Assembly: GCA_023265995.1 (NCBI GenBank)
Contig: JAHFSA010000001.1
Location: 124,001-188,000, forward strand
Direction of reading: 5' to 3'
Source: Perlucidibaca sp.
Lineage (GTDB): Bacteria > Pseudomonadota > Gammaproteobacteria > Pseudomonadales > Moraxellaceae
DNA length: 64,000 nt
Numbering within the stretch: the stretch's first letter is position 1; each line of letters opens with the position of its first letter. The notes beneath the pieces are model-generated. The model was not told the origin of the DNA. It did not search any database and saw only the letters and a program-made list of their open reading frames with translations. Position numbers and translations under genes: made by a program. Positions 1-8,849 of the stretch are shown in pieces.

Positions 1-22
1 TGTCACCACATAAACGCGCTGC

Positions 23-184
23 TCATTTCCCCAGGCTGCCAAAAGCCCCTGTAGGTGAGCACCCTCGCCGGCCCTCACCCAATACGGCTTGCCGCACTTC
101 ACCATCGCGTAGCAGGACGGGCAGCTGTACCTCATGATCTTTCCACAGGTGCATCTGCTCTTGGTACTCGATACCGCTACACAT
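23..184 (-). pseudogene. Possible SOS-associated peptidase (YedK/SRAP-like) N-terminal fragment
   Basis: A short frame starts MCSGIEYQ and continues through LPVLLRDG before a TGA stop after 53 residues. The MCS/MCG start, with Cys2 as the catalytic residue once Met is removed, followed by a proline-valine-x-LRDG segment, resembles the N-terminus of a divergent SRAP-domain family. The usual tryptophan-glycine-arginine segment and the rest of the domain are missing or frame-shifted toward the window edge, so this looks like a decayed gene. Identification rests on a short motif only. Confidence 0.3.
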
Positions 185-507
185 CAGCCAACCATATCGA
201 GCGGATGTGGTGGCTCCTGATCAGGCATCGGCGCCTCAGCAATGTCGAGCGCGTCGGGCACATACAGCAGCCAGCCGGGCCTTCGCTGTGCACGGCTTTG
301 AAGCAGGCATGGGGAGTCAGCATGGCGGACGCGCCCGCACGCTGATGCAGGAAAAGCACAAACGCATCTTCGGTCAGTCGATAGCTGAGGACTGCCTGAC
401 ACGTGGGAATGGCATTGGCACCATTTATCTCCTAGTTGTCCGCATCCATGCTCACGGCTAGATCAGCTTCCATAGGACAGTCGATGCATCACAGGAGGAG
501 CCCTGAC
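185..507. other. Leader region with no recognisable gene
   Basis: About 320 bases upstream of the desaturase. I see no convincing coding frame and no RNA gene. The only clear signal is the AGGAGG ribosome-binding site at 493-498, which sets the desaturase start. Confidence 0.5.
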
Positions 508-1371
508 ATGAAAAACAATCAAGCTGCCCCGGTCGATGACTCGGCCACCCTCCTGCGCTCGCTGCGCACCCCGCCACCGGTTTCCTGGCCTGCGGTCATC
601 ATCATGATCGTCGCCAATCTGCTCATTGCCTGCATCAGCGCGCTCTGCGTCCTGGGCTATCTGCCGCTGTGGGCCGGCACGGTGATCAACTCCATCGCCA
701 TCTACCTGCTGTTCACGCCGGCCCACGAATCCATGCACCGCTCGGCATCGAGCAACCCCAGGCTCAATGAGCTCATCATGGCGGCCAGCACCTTCATCGC
801 CATCCCGTTCGGCAGCGGCCGCTTCATGCGCATCATGCACATGCGTCACCACCGCTTCACCAACGAAGAGAACGACCCGGATCACTTTCTCTCCAGCCAC
901 TTCAAGCTGCTGCCGCTCTGGGGTTTCTGGCCCTTTCTCTATCTGTTCCAGTTCGCCCGTGACCCGAAGAAATTCAGCGGCATCGATGCCCGTGGCACCT
1001 GGCGTGAGGTCATCGTCGGTCTCGGCACCGTCACCGTGCTGTTCTTCATCGCACCGGAACAGATGCTCTGGCTCTGGCTCATCCCCATCTATGTCGGCTT
1101 CTTCCTGATGTGCCTGGTGTTCATGGTGCTGCCGCACTACCCGGCCATCGTGCGTGAAAGCGAGAACCCCTATCGCGCCACTCTGCTGCGCCAGGGTGCT
1201 GAATGGCTGCTGACACCGGTGCTGATGTACCAGAACTATCACCTGGTTCATCACCTCTATCCGACCGTGCCTTTCTACCGCTACGGCAAAGCCTGGAAGG
1301 CGCGCCTGGCGTATCACCAGTCCCACAACCCTGCGGTGGTCGCTCCCTTCGGCATCGGGCCCCGCCAATGA
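508..1371 (+). CDS. Membrane fatty acid desaturase family protein
   Basis: A 287-residue membrane-bound, di-iron fatty acid desaturase/hydroxylase family protein (PF00487 type), which introduces a double bond or hydroxyl into acyl chains or related lipids in the inner membrane. Three histidine boxes are visible: HESMH at about 73-77, HMRHH at about 111-115 and HLVHH at about 245-249. Hydrophobic segments lie at about 28-70 and 170-215. The start at 508 is chosen because AGGAGG lies 9 bases upstream; a longer frame from 436 lacks such a site. The last codons overlap the reading frame of a broken AraC-like fragment just downstream. The exact substrate (acyl lipid or carotenoid-like) cannot be read from the sequence. 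Confidence 0.9.
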   Translation: MKNNQAAPVDDSATLLRSLRTPPPVSWPAVIIMIVANLLIACISALCVLGYLPLWAGTVINSIAIYLLFTPAHESMHRSASSNPRLNELIMAASTFIAIPFGSGRFMRIMHMRHHRFTNEENDPDHFLSSHFKLLPLWGFWPFLYLFQFARDPKKFSGIDARGTWREVIVGLGTVTVLFFIAPEQMLWLWLIPIYVGFFLMCLVFMVLPHYPAIVRESENPYRATLLRQGAEWLLTPVLMYQNYHLVHHLYPTVPFYRYGKAWKARLAYHQSHNPAVVAPFGIGPRQ

Positions 1372-1378
1372 CAACGGC

Positions 1379-1603
1379 GACCCAACCGCGGCGCGGGCGC
1401 ATCTCGACGAGACGACGCTGAGCATCAGCGAAATTGGTTTCATGCTGGGCTTCGGCAGCACCGGATCCTTTCAACACACCTTCAAGCGCTGGACCGGCCT
1501 GGCGGTGGGAGAGCATCGCCGCCGCATCATCGAAAAGCGCAGGCAACGCATGCTGCAGAGTCCGTTACAGCTACCGGCCACAGTCATGACCAGGCCGGCG
1601 TAA
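1379..1603 (+). pseudogene. C-terminal fragment of an AraC-family regulator
   Basis: The frame encodes a typical second helix-turn-helix of AraC/XylS regulators, with the core ISEIGFMLGFGSTGSF and then FKRWTG, ending at a TAA at 1601-1603. No start codon, sensor domain or first helix-turn-helix precedes it; the frame runs back into the end of the desaturase gene. It is therefore a remnant of roughly 75 codons left by a deletion joining the desaturase to the end of a regulator gene. Confidence 0.75.
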
Positions 1604-1650
1604 TGCGCTCCCCTCTGCCCTGCCGTGATAGCGCAGGATCACGGCAGGGC

Positions 1651-3066
1651 TCATAGCGCGATGCCCAGTGCGGCTTCGAGCTCCTCCAGTGCCTCGCCGG
1701 TGTATACCGCCAGGCGCTGCATGCTGGGCAGCGAACTGCGGCAGCCGGTGAAGCCGATATTGATCTCGTCGACATAGCTGGACATGGTGATGTTGAGCGC
1801 CTGCCCGTGAAACAGCACGGAAGGTCCGTAGATCTGTTCGACGCGGGCACCGTTGAAATAGAGCCGCTGCCGCGGGCCGGTGACATTCGAGATCACCAGA
1901 TTGGCGGATGGTCTGAGGTATCCGCCGAGGCCGAGAATGATCTGCATCATGTAAGGACCGACGAGCAGCAAGGTGAAGGTATCGATGGCGCTCGCCGGCA
2001 GGGCCTCGTGACGCGCCTTGCCCGCCTCCATCGAGGCGCGCACGGCATGCAGGCGTGCCACCGGATCAGCGATGTCCGAACGCAAACGGGCATAAATGAA
2101 GGCAATGGAATTGCCCACGCTGGCATCGCCGCTGGGGCGCACGCTGACCGGCACCTGGCCGACAAGGGACTGCGCCGGTATGGCGCCGAGCTCGCCGAGA
2201 TAACGCCGCAAAGCCCCACCACTGATGGCCAGAAAAACGTCATTGATGGTCACGCCGCCAGCCCTGGCGACGGCCTTGAGACGGGACAGCTCATAGCGCT
2301 GGGTGGCGAAGCGGCGCTGCGAGCCGATGCGGCCGTTGAACGGTGTGGCCGGCGCCTGGAATGGCGCCGCCAGATCAGGGTGCCGGCCCGAGCGTGCATC
2401 ACGCTTGAGTCGCGACAGCGCCATCACCGCCTTGCCCAGCGACAGCAGACGCGGCAGCCAGCCTATGCGCGGGCGCCGGCCGGTACGGCTGCCAGCCTGA
2501 ACCGCAGGCCCGACCTCAGACCGGGCGGTCTCCGTCTTGCGCCGCGCCGTGCTCATACCCACGCACCAGGGTGGCATGGCCCCGCGCTGCGCCGGGTCCT
2601 CACTGAAGATGCGCGCGATCAGCCGCGCCGCTCCCATGCCGTCGAGCTGGCCGTGATGCAGTTTGAGATAGATCGCGAAACGACGGTTCTCCAGACCCTC
2701 GATGACATGGCATTCCCACAGCGGCCGGCGCCTGTCGAGCCGGTACGATTGCAGACGCGAGATCAGTGTGCCGAGCTCACGCTCGCCCCCCGGTGCCGGC
2801 AGCGCCGAATGCCGGAAGTGGTATTCAAGATCGATCTCATCATCCGGCAGCACCTGCCATGACGGCCACAGACGCCGGCGCAGAAGATAGTTGAACGGCG
2901 CCTGGAACTGCTGGCATTGCCGCCACTGCTCGACCAGGTCACGGACATAGGTTGGCGGCGCATCCACGGGTAGCGACAGGATGATGAGCGGCCCGAAATG
3001 CGCCGGCGCGTCCGGCTTCTCGACGTAGAACCAGCCGGCGTCGAACGGCTTCATCATGACTGCCAT
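1651..3066 (-). CDS. Wax ester synthase / acyl-CoA:diacylglycerol acyltransferase (WS/DGAT)
   Basis: A 471-residue bifunctional WS/DGAT-family enzyme, which transfers acyl groups from acyl-CoA to fatty alcohols or diacylglycerol to make storage wax esters and triacylglycerol. The catalytic HHxxxDG motif is present as HHGQLDG at about residues 137-143, and the length matches the family (about 450-480). The C-terminal DUF1298-type region includes the conserved NLVISNVTGP stretch. The start has a GGGGAGAG site a few bases upstream. It is followed by the FadL gene and the solute-binding gene on the same strand, a lipid uptake/storage neighbourhood, though gaps leave co-transcription open. Confidence 0.92.
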   Translation of the reverse strand: MAVMMKPFDAGWFYVEKPDAPAHFGPLIILSLPVDAPPTYVRDLVEQWRQCQQFQAPFNYLLRRRLWPSWQVLPDDEIDLEYHFRHSALPAPGGERELGTLISRLQSYRLDRRRPLWECHVIEGLENRRFAIYLKLHHGQLDGMGAARLIARIFSEDPAQRGAMPPWCVGMSTARRKTETARSEVGPAVQAGSRTGRRPRIGWLPRLLSLGKAVMALSRLKRDARSGRHPDLAAPFQAPATPFNGRIGSQRRFATQRYELSRLKAVARAGGVTINDVFLAISGGALRRYLGELGAIPAQSLVGQVPVSVRPSGDASVGNSIAFIYARLRSDIADPVARLHAVRASMEAGKARHEALPASAIDTFTLLLVGPYMMQIILGLGGYLRPSANLVISNVTGPRQRLYFNGARVEQIYGPSVLFHGQALNITMSSYVDEINIGFTGCRSSLPSMQRLAVYTGEALEELEAALGIAL

Positions 3067-3096
3067 GTTTCTCTCCCCGCCCTGCGCCGCGCCGGA

Positions 3097-4821
3097 TCAG
3101 AACCGCTGATTCAGCTGCAACCCCAGGATGTGCGCATGCGTGTTGTAGTAATGGGCCCGGAATGTGCCGCCATTGGCGGTGCATTCGCTGGGCCCGTTGT
3201 CACCGCTGCCATCGCTGTCGTTCTCGTAGTACGTGCCGCTGCAGGGATCGTGGAAGTTCGAGTCGGAAGGCAGGATGTAGAGGTAGCTGTAGGCGAGATC
3301 CACCGACGTGTTGCGGTTGACCTGATAACCGAGGCCGAACGAGGCCATCCAGCGGTCGTTGTCCGCCAGCGCCGGGTGACGGTATTGGGCGGATGGCACC
3401 GGCGTCTGATCGAACTGCAGACCGGTCCGCAGGGTCAGCTTGTCGCTCCAGTGGTAGTTGAAGCCCGCCGCGATCGTGGAGGAGTCACGCCAGTTCTGCG
3501 TCAACACGACATGCCCCTGCTTCACGGCAACGTTCTGGCCGGGCAGGTCAACCGTCAAATTCTGGATGGCCGAGGTCTTGTTGAAGGTGTAATTCAGCAT
3601 GAAGTCGATCTTGTCGGTGAGCTCGGTGAAGAAACCGACATTGAGCTTGGCCGGGATGGTGAAAACCAGACGGGCATCGGTATCCGGGCGATAGTTCTTG
3701 ACCAGGAAATCCTCCAGGTCCCCCACCACGGCCTGCCCCAGCGCCGACGCGCGGGCACCGGAGAAGTCCCAGTCGAGATCACCGTTCATGCGGATGTCGG
3801 ACTCGGAGCGATAGGAAATGCCGAGGCGGGTCTTGTCGCTGAACTGGTACATGTAGCCGGCATTCCAGCCATAGCCGAAGCCGATGGTCTCGACCGTGCC
3901 CGATGCCGTGCTGGAAGGATCGATCAGCGTCACCCCGGACAGCACCGGATTGAGCGCTTCGAGTCCTGGCAGGCCCTGTCCCGCGAGCAGACTGCCCAGC
4001 AACCCGGTGAGCTGTTCCGGCGTGGCGGATATCAACGAGTCCACCACCTGCCCCAGCACATCCGCCGGCAGCAGGCCGCCGAGCTGGGCGTTGAGCGCAT
4101 CGACCACCGACTGCGGCGTCTTGATCACGCCGGCCAGCAGATATGGCGCGACCTTGTTGACATCGATCTGCAGCTTGAACTTGGCATGACCGACCAGCGC
4201 CGATACACCCAGACCGATGCTGTGCTTGTCATCAAAGCGAATGGACATCGACGGATTGATGTTGATGGTCTCGATGGCCGCGCTGTCGATGAAATGGCGC
4301 CCGAACCAGTTCGACTTGTAGTTCAGATTGCCGCCGCCCGGTGCGAACACGCCAATGCCCAGCGTGACCATGTCGTTGTACGGCGTGGCCGCGAACAAAG
4401 CCCCCAGCGGCAGCACCGCCGGGAACAAGCCGTCACCACTGGGGCCCAGGGCCGGCATGGCGGGATCGGGATGGGCCGCGCTCATGCAGTCATAGCTACT
4501 GCAGTTGGCGGTGGTGCCGGTATCCGGCGCCTGGCCGACATCTTGCACACGCGTGGTGCCGGTATCACGCACATCCGTGGTGGCGGCCAGCAGCGTGAAC
4601 GGCAGCGAGACACTGGTGCCATGCAGCAGCGCCATCCCGGCCGGGTTGTAGAAGATCACCGAGGCATCGCGGGCTTCCGCCGAGTTGGCATTCGAGGTGC
4701 CCTGGCTGCTGGTGGCGATGACCGGCACTTCGGCACCAGCAGACCAGGCCAGCGGCGACAGACAGGACAGCATGAGCGCGGCGCAGGACGAGCCACGCCA
4801 TGAAAAGCAGGGGCTGCGCAT
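3097..4821 (-). CDS. OmpP1/FadL/TodX-family outer membrane hydrocarbon/fatty acid transporter
   Basis: A 574-residue outer-membrane beta-barrel of the FadL family, which passes long-chain fatty acids or hydrophobic compounds into the periplasm. It begins with a signal peptide (to about residue 30) and has the family's N-terminal hatch signature ARDASVIFYNPAGMALL. Alternating amphipathic strands follow and it ends in an aromatic residue (QRF), as expected for a barrel. A helical insertion at roughly residues 210-270 (GGLLPADVLGQVVDSL and following) makes it longer than E. coli FadL. The second ATG is preferred because an AGGAG site lies correctly spaced before it and abuts the first ATG. Substrate is inferred from its WS/DGAT neighbour. 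Confidence 0.9.
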   Translation of the reverse strand: MRSPCFSWRGSSCAALMLSCLSPLAWSAGAEVPVIATSSQGTSNANSAEARDASVIFYNPAGMALLHGTSVSLPFTLLAATTDVRDTGTTRVQDVGQAPDTGTTANCSSYDCMSAAHPDPAMPALGPSGDGLFPAVLPLGALFAATPYNDMVTLGIGVFAPGGGNLNYKSNWFGRHFIDSAAIETININPSMSIRFDDKHSIGLGVSALVGHAKFKLQIDVNKVAPYLLAGVIKTPQSVVDALNAQLGGLLPADVLGQVVDSLISATPEQLTGLLGSLLAGQGLPGLEALNPVLSGVTLIDPSSTASGTVETIGFGYGWNAGYMYQFSDKTRLGISYRSESDIRMNGDLDWDFSGARASALGQAVVGDLEDFLVKNYRPDTDARLVFTIPAKLNVGFFTELTDKIDFMLNYTFNKTSAIQNLTVDLPGQNVAVKQGHVVLTQNWRDSSTIAAGFNYHWSDKLTLRTGLQFDQTPVPSAQYRHPALADNDRWMASFGLGYQVNRNTSVDLAYSYLYILPSDSNFHDPCSGTYYENDSDGSGDNGPSECTANGGTFRAHYYNTHAHILGLQLNQRF

Positions 4822-4931
4822 GAGCATCTCCTGAGTGCGTACTTATTGTTCTGGAGTCGGGAAGGGCATCAGCCGGGATGAGGAAAAAAGCGCCAGCCTC
4901 GGGGCGGGGCCGACCCGAGGCTGACGCAAGC

Positions 4932-5984
4932 TCAATTCCAGGTTTCGCTGTTGCTCGTGCACTCGGCATCGGCGGCATTGATGCTGCAGCGGATGCGCTT
5001 GAGAATTTTCAGGCCCTGCTTGTCGTAAATTCCCTGCTCGGCGGCCGCGATGCGCGATTCGCGCAACAGCACGGTGTAGTCGGAGAGAATCTTCTGCGAC
5101 ACCTCACTCCAGCTCGCCTTGGGAATATCCCGCTCGGCCTTGCGAATCAGCGCCACCGCGCGCTCGTTCTGGGTCAGCCAGTACTGGCGCGACTTGATGC
5201 CGAAGCCTTCCGGGAAGCTGTTCTTGTTGAGGATCAGCTGATAGGTCAGCACCACGAACGGGAAACGGTGGATGGTGCCGTTGGTGCCCAGGCCGCGATA
5301 GAGCTCGAGCGGACGATAGGCCGCTGCGGGCGCCGCAATCAGATCGACCGCGCCATTATTAAACTTGGCCGCGAAATTGGTGATGTCGGCAGACACCGGC
5401 TGGGCGCCGATCTTCTGCGCCAGGATGGCCTGGGTCTTGTCGTAATCGAAGGTGGCGATCTTCTTGCCGGCCAGATCCTCGACGGTGTCGATATTGCGGT
5501 CGCGCACAAAGGGGTAAGCGGTACCGAAGGGGATGATGCCGCCGACTTCGTACTGACCATTGACCATCAGCCTGGCCGTTGCCGGGAGGCTGAAGGTCTG
5601 CACGGCCTTGCGCACGACATCGTAGCCGGCCTCGATATCGATCTTGCCGTTGCGGCCGACGGTGGATACGCCAAAGGCATCCATGGCGCCGCTGATCGGG
5701 TTGAACGGACGCGTGCGCAGGCCGGTGGCAAACACGGCATCACATTGTCCGGCCTGGAAATCCTGAGTGGCCACGCGCTCGTCGGTGTAGCTCTTGAGCG
5801 CGAAGCGGACGCCGTCGCGCTGGGCCGCCACGGCATAGTCCTTGGCCATGTTATAGATGTCGCCAGCACTGCCAAGCAGGTCGTAGACGCAGAGCCTGGG
5901 CTCGGGCTTGAGGCCAGCCTGGGCTGCCGGGGTCGCTAACAGTGCCGAGCCGGCCAGCGCCAGCAACGTCGCCTTCTTGAACAT
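4932..5984 (-). CDS. Putative periplasmic solute-binding protein (DUF6091/TRAP-like)
   Basis: About 350 residues with a clear Sec signal peptide (KKATLLALAGSALLATPAAQA) and a mature part resembling periplasmic binding proteins that lack a recognised transporter partner. Visible family-like stretches are LCVYDLLGSAGD, QAGQCDAVFATGLR and ETWN at the C-terminus; cysteines near 34, 84 and the C-terminus may form disulfides. I recall such proteins next to FadL and lipid-storage genes in steroid- or alkane-degrading gammaproteobacteria, as here. The ATG is chosen because GAGG sits five bases before it. Ligand unknown; the name is family-level only. Confidence 0.65.
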   Translation of the reverse strand: MFKKATLLALAGSALLATPAAQAGLKPEPRLCVYDLLGSAGDIYNMAKDYAVAAQRDGVRFALKSYTDERVATQDFQAGQCDAVFATGLRTRPFNPISGAMDAFGVSTVGRNGKIDIEAGYDVVRKAVQTFSLPATARLMVNGQYEVGGIIPFGTAYPFVRDRNIDTVEDLAGKKIATFDYDKTQAILAQKIGAQPVSADITNFAAKFNNGAVDLIAAPAAAYRPLELYRGLGTNGTIHRFPFVVLTYQLILNKNSFPEGFGIKSRQYWLTQNERAVALIRKAERDIPKASWSEVSQKILSDYTVLLRESRIAAAEQGIYDKQGLKILKRIRCSINAADAECTSNSETWN

Positions 5985-6107
5985 GCTCACCTCTTCTTGT
6001 CTCGTTATGTCATGACTGACAAGTCAGTGACGACATTTAGACCGAGAGGCGACGCAGGCGGTGAGCATCCAAGAGGTCAACCGAGGGACGTTTGGTGACA
6101 GCAGCGC

Positions 6108-7124
6108 TCAATGGCTGTGCCGATACTCCGAGGGGGTGACACCGAACAGGCGGCGAAAGGCGCGCCGGAAACTGACCGGCTCGGCATAGCCCAGCTGTGC
6201 CGCCACCGCCGCCACCGTGGCACCCGGCAGACTCATCAGGAAGACTGCGCGCCGGCTGATCTCGGCATCGAGCAATTGCTGATAGCTGGTGCGCTCATCC
6301 TTGAGCCGGCGCAGCAACGTGCGACGACTCAGGTTGATCTGGTCGGCGAGCTGATCGAGCGTGAGCAGACGACCCTCCTCGGCCCGCAGACGATTGCGCA
6401 CCAGCTCGACGATGGAACCTTGGCGCTTGAGCACGTCACGCAGGGCCTCACACTGCTGCAGCGCCATGTTCTGCATCTGGCGATCGCGCGAGATTAGCGG
6501 ATGCGAGATATAGGCGCGCGGGATCAGAACGGCGTTGCGTGGGGCGTCGAAACAGACCCTGCTGCCATGAAAAGCCTGCTCGAACTCCGCCGCGTTCGAC
6601 GGCGGCGGAAACATGAAATGCACCTCGGCGCCCGCCATGGCCTGGCCGAGCAGGAACTCGGTGCAGGTGAACGCCGAGGCCAGGATGGCCACCATCAGGA
6701 AGCGCAAGGCGTCATCCGGCTCGGGCAAAAACTCGAAGGACATGGTGCTGAAACCGTCATCCTCCTCCCCATAGCGCATGGTGAACATGTGAGAGCGCGT
6801 GGACATGTAGCGCTGGAACAGGCCCAACGCCTCATCCAGCGTCCCGCTGGTCATGGCGGCGATGCCCATGGAACCGTGAATGGAGGGCAGCGCGCGCAAT
6901 CCCGACTGCAACGCCAGACCAGGATCGCGATTGATGCGCAGGATATTGCAGGTCAGCTGGTGCAATTCGCCCCAGGAAAGATAACCGTCGCCCTCCAGGA
7001 ACTCCGGCACCGTCAGGCCCGTGTCGCGCACGACCTCGGCCAGATCCGCCCCGGAGGGATCCATGGACACCACGATAAGCCGCAGGGCATTGAATGGCAG
7101 CGCGGGCGCCTGACGCAGGGACAT
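6108..7124 (-). CDS. AraC-family transcriptional regulator (arabinose-binding-domain type)
   Basis: About 338 residues. The N-terminal domain is of the type found in OruR/ArgR-like AraC regulators (LRALPSIHGSMGIAAMTSGT at about 80-100). The C-terminal double helix-turn-helix includes LTLDQLADQINLSRRTLLRR and ends SFRRAFRRLFGVTPSEYR. It lies upstream of the solute-binding, FadL and WS/DGAT genes on the same strand and is a plausible activator of them. A 10-bp repeat at 21-bp spacing lies about 110-140 bp upstream of its start and may be its own operator. The internal ATG at 7124 is preferred over a longer frame on domain length. Confidence 0.9.
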   Translation of the reverse strand: MSLRQAPALPFNALRLIVVSMDPSGADLAEVVRDTGLTVPEFLEGDGYLSWGELHQLTCNILRINRDPGLALQSGLRALPSIHGSMGIAAMTSGTLDEALGLFQRYMSTRSHMFTMRYGEEDDGFSTMSFEFLPEPDDALRFLMVAILASAFTCTEFLLGQAMAGAEVHFMFPPPSNAAEFEQAFHGSRVCFDAPRNAVLIPRAYISHPLISRDRQMQNMALQQCEALRDVLKRQGSIVELVRNRLRAEEGRLLTLDQLADQINLSRRTLLRRLKDERTSYQQLLDAEISRRAVFLMSLPGATVAAVAAQLGYAEPVSFRRAFRRLFGVTPSEYRHSH

Positions 7125-7232
7125 GGGCGACACTCTTCTTGTGCGTTGATCGACTCTACTCCCGCCGTCCACCCGTGGTCACTTCCCCTATAGGCACGGC
7201 AATCGCCATTGTTATGGCAAAAACTGACAGCA

Positions 7233-7263
7233 TATGTCCCGATGCTGGCGCCTTATGTCCCGA
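7233..7263. promoter_or_regulatory. Tandem TATGTCCCGA repeats, candidate AraC-type operator
   Basis: TATGTCCCGA occurs at 7233-7242 and again at 7254-7263, a 21-bp period that places both half-sites on the same DNA face, as is usual for AraC-family dimers. It lies upstream of the AraC gene that starts at 7124 and reads leftward. Function is inferred. Confidence 0.4.
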
Positions 7264-7423
7264 CCAATCTGACCGGTACGGCCTCGCGACCGGCATCCGC
7301 CACCGACAACCGCGACTGGCGATAGCAGCCCGGTGGATGCCCGGCCCAACCTGACCTTGATCACATGATCACGCCGGGCTGCACTCTCTGTCTTTATTGC
7401 CACCATCTTCAGCGCCCTCACAG

Positions 7424-7600
7424 TGGGGAGACGTCGAAGGCTCCAGCAATTTGACAGTCATCTCCGAGTCCGGCCTCTACAAGCTGGTCATGCGGTCGGA
7501 CAAGCCGGAAGCCAAGGCGTTTCAGGACTGGGTGACCAAGGTGGTCCTACCGGCCATCCGCAAGGACGGTGCGTACATCGCTGGTGAGGAGAAGGTTGCC
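7424..7600 (+). pseudogene. BRO-N domain (phage antirepressor) fragment
   Basis: The frame encodes SGLYKLVMRSDKPEAKAF followed by WVTKVVLPAIRKDGAY, the signature of the BRO N-terminal domain of phage and mobile-element antirepressors. The beginning of the domain is missing, and after GEEKV the frame continues into unrelated sequence. It is a remnant, probably of a former prophage or island next to the tRNA-Ser integration hot spot. Confidence 0.65.
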
Positions 7601-7658
7601 AATACAAGGCCTTATGGCGACACTCGACAGCCAAGCAAGCACACCAAGGATGGAACGC

Positions 7659-8012
7659 ATGAATGGATGGATACGGCTTTGGGCTCTGACCTCGATTATC
7701 TGGGCGCTACTGGCCGGCTCACTCACCGCGCCTCCCCTCTATAACCACATTACCGAATGGACAGAGCAGTTCACGATAACCGAAGACCCCGAAGACCACA
7801 TGTGGCAGGTGCAGGGCTGCTTCATGTGTGGCCGATACGAGTCAGTCTCGGGGAATGAGACGAACATAGTGGTCAACCGCATCCATGCCTACAACATGGA
7901 GCTTGCGGACAAGAGGCAAGGCTTTATCACGGCAATTTTCTTTCCGCCGCTGGTCCTGCTGTTGTTCGGCTACGGTGTGGCGTGGGTCCGTGCCGGCTTC
8001 AGGAAAACCTGA
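7659..8012 (+). CDS. Small hypothetical membrane protein
   Basis: A 117-residue protein with two hydrophobic segments, about residues 5-22 (starting LWALTSIIWALLAG) and about 87-110 (FITAIFFPPLVLLLFGYG), separated by a polar region with two cysteines (GCFMCG). The start is set by AAGGA eight bases upstream. It is followed closely by another accessory gene on the same strand. Short two-TM proteins of this kind occur in prophages and islands; I cannot assign a function. Confidence 0.6.
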   Translation: MNGWIRLWALTSIIWALLAGSLTAPPLYNHITEWTEQFTITEDPEDHMWQVQGCFMCGRYESVSGNETNIVVNRIHAYNMELADKRQGFITAIFFPPLVLLLFGYGVAWVRAGFRKT

Positions 8013-8041
8013 TAGAAGCAGGGACACTTCAGGAGACCCTC

Positions 8042-8662
8042 ATGTCAGTGCCCGCAGCGTTTGTCCTGGCCGACTACTGGCCCCCACTCCAACTACTCCT
8101 CACAGGCCTAGTTCTGTTCATCGTGAGCCGCTTGCGGGGAGCAGTGACTAGCTACGCCAACGAGAAAGGCCGGAACCTCGCAACTAAGGAAGACATTGCA
8201 GGCATCACCGATAAAATCGAAGGGGTGAAGGCTGACTACGCCCAGCAACACCAAGAGCTAGTACACCAGCACCAGTTGACCGTAGAAGCCATGAAAGCGC
8301 ATACCCAGTTGAGCCTTGCCGCCGTCGAGAGCCGACTGGCCGCACATCAACAAGCGTTCGCGCTGTGGCGGAAACTACTGAGGAACATCCACGAAGAATC
8401 CGCCCACGATGTTGTTAAAGAATGTGAGGCATGGTGGAACGACAACTGCCTGTATCTGAGCCCGGAGGCACGGCAAGGTTTTCTGGAGGCATTCTGGGGG
8501 GTGTATGACCACGCCGCCCTGCTGAAGGACCGGAGCAACCCAACCGCCGCCACCGAGAACTTCGACCGAATCATGAGGGTTGGAGAGAAAATCACAGGTG
8601 GTGTTGCCCTGCCCCCGATTGGTGGACGCGAGCTGAAAAGTGTTACAGACCCCACCCCGTAG
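8042..8662 (+). CDS. Hypothetical membrane-anchored coiled-coil protein
   Basis: A 206-residue protein with one N-terminal membrane segment (about residues 12-28, starting PPLQLLLTGLVLFIVS). A long charged helical region at about 45-105 is likely to form a coiled coil, and the rest is soluble. It includes the stretch YANEKGRNLATKEDI seen in many otherwise uncharacterised accessory proteins. An AGGAG site precedes the ATG. It lies between the antirepressor remnant and an att-like tRNA fragment, so it probably belongs to decayed mobile DNA. Function unknown. Confidence 0.7.
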   Translation: MSVPAAFVLADYWPPLQLLLTGLVLFIVSRLRGAVTSYANEKGRNLATKEDIAGITDKIEGVKADYAQQHQELVHQHQLTVEAMKAHTQLSLAAVESRLAAHQQAFALWRKLLRNIHEESAHDVVKECEAWWNDNCLYLSPEARQGFLEAFWGVYDHAALLKDRSNPTAATENFDRIMRVGEKITGGVALPPIGGRELKSVTDPTP

Positions 8663-8679
8663 CGTGTGGGAAAATGAAA

Positions 8680-8725
8680 AAGGCCGCCGCCTGCAAGTTA
8701 TTGTTTTTACCGAGAAAACGGCCTT
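8680..8725 (+). terminator. Hairpin AAGGCCG...CGGCCTT
   Basis: A 7-bp inverted repeat at 8680-8686 and 8719-8725, followed by AATTTTC, lies just after the hypothetical gene and just before the tRNA-Ser 3'-end fragment. It could terminate the upstream gene; the loop is long, so confidence is modest. Confidence 0.35.
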
Positions 8726-8735
8726 AATTTTCATT

Positions 8736-8821
8736 TGGCGGTGAGAGAGGGACTCACCTAGTCATAAAAATCAACAGCTTGAGCATAAAAAATTCAAACA
8801 TGCCGACAGGAATGCCTACAA
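8736..8821. repeat. Third tRNA-Ser att-like core with paired arm sites
   Basis: Bases 8736-8752 repeat the tRNA-Ser 3' end (TGGCGGTGAGAGAGGGA). Further right, ATGCCGACAG at 8800-8809 and ATGCCTACAA at 8812-8821 form a 12-bp-period pair. The same arrangement of core plus paired sites occurs at 12134-12224, so this looks like an older or related attachment site. Confidence 0.6.
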
Positions 8822-8849
8822 AAGAATTCGCAGAATAGTCTGCATGACC

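Noticed and set aside
463..1461. 332-codon frame opposite the desaturase
   Set aside because: No motifs, and the plus strand carries a clear desaturase with three histidine boxes.
1807..2862. 351-codon frame opposite the WS/DGAT gene
   Set aside because: Antisense shadow with biased composition and no recognisable domain.
2998..4803. 601-codon open frame on the plus strand opposite the FadL gene
   Set aside because: Arginine- and histidine-rich composition, no domain; it is the antisense shadow of a high-GC gene.
8736..8752. tRNA-Ser gene at the third repeat
   Set aside because: Only about 17 bases of the 3' end are present.
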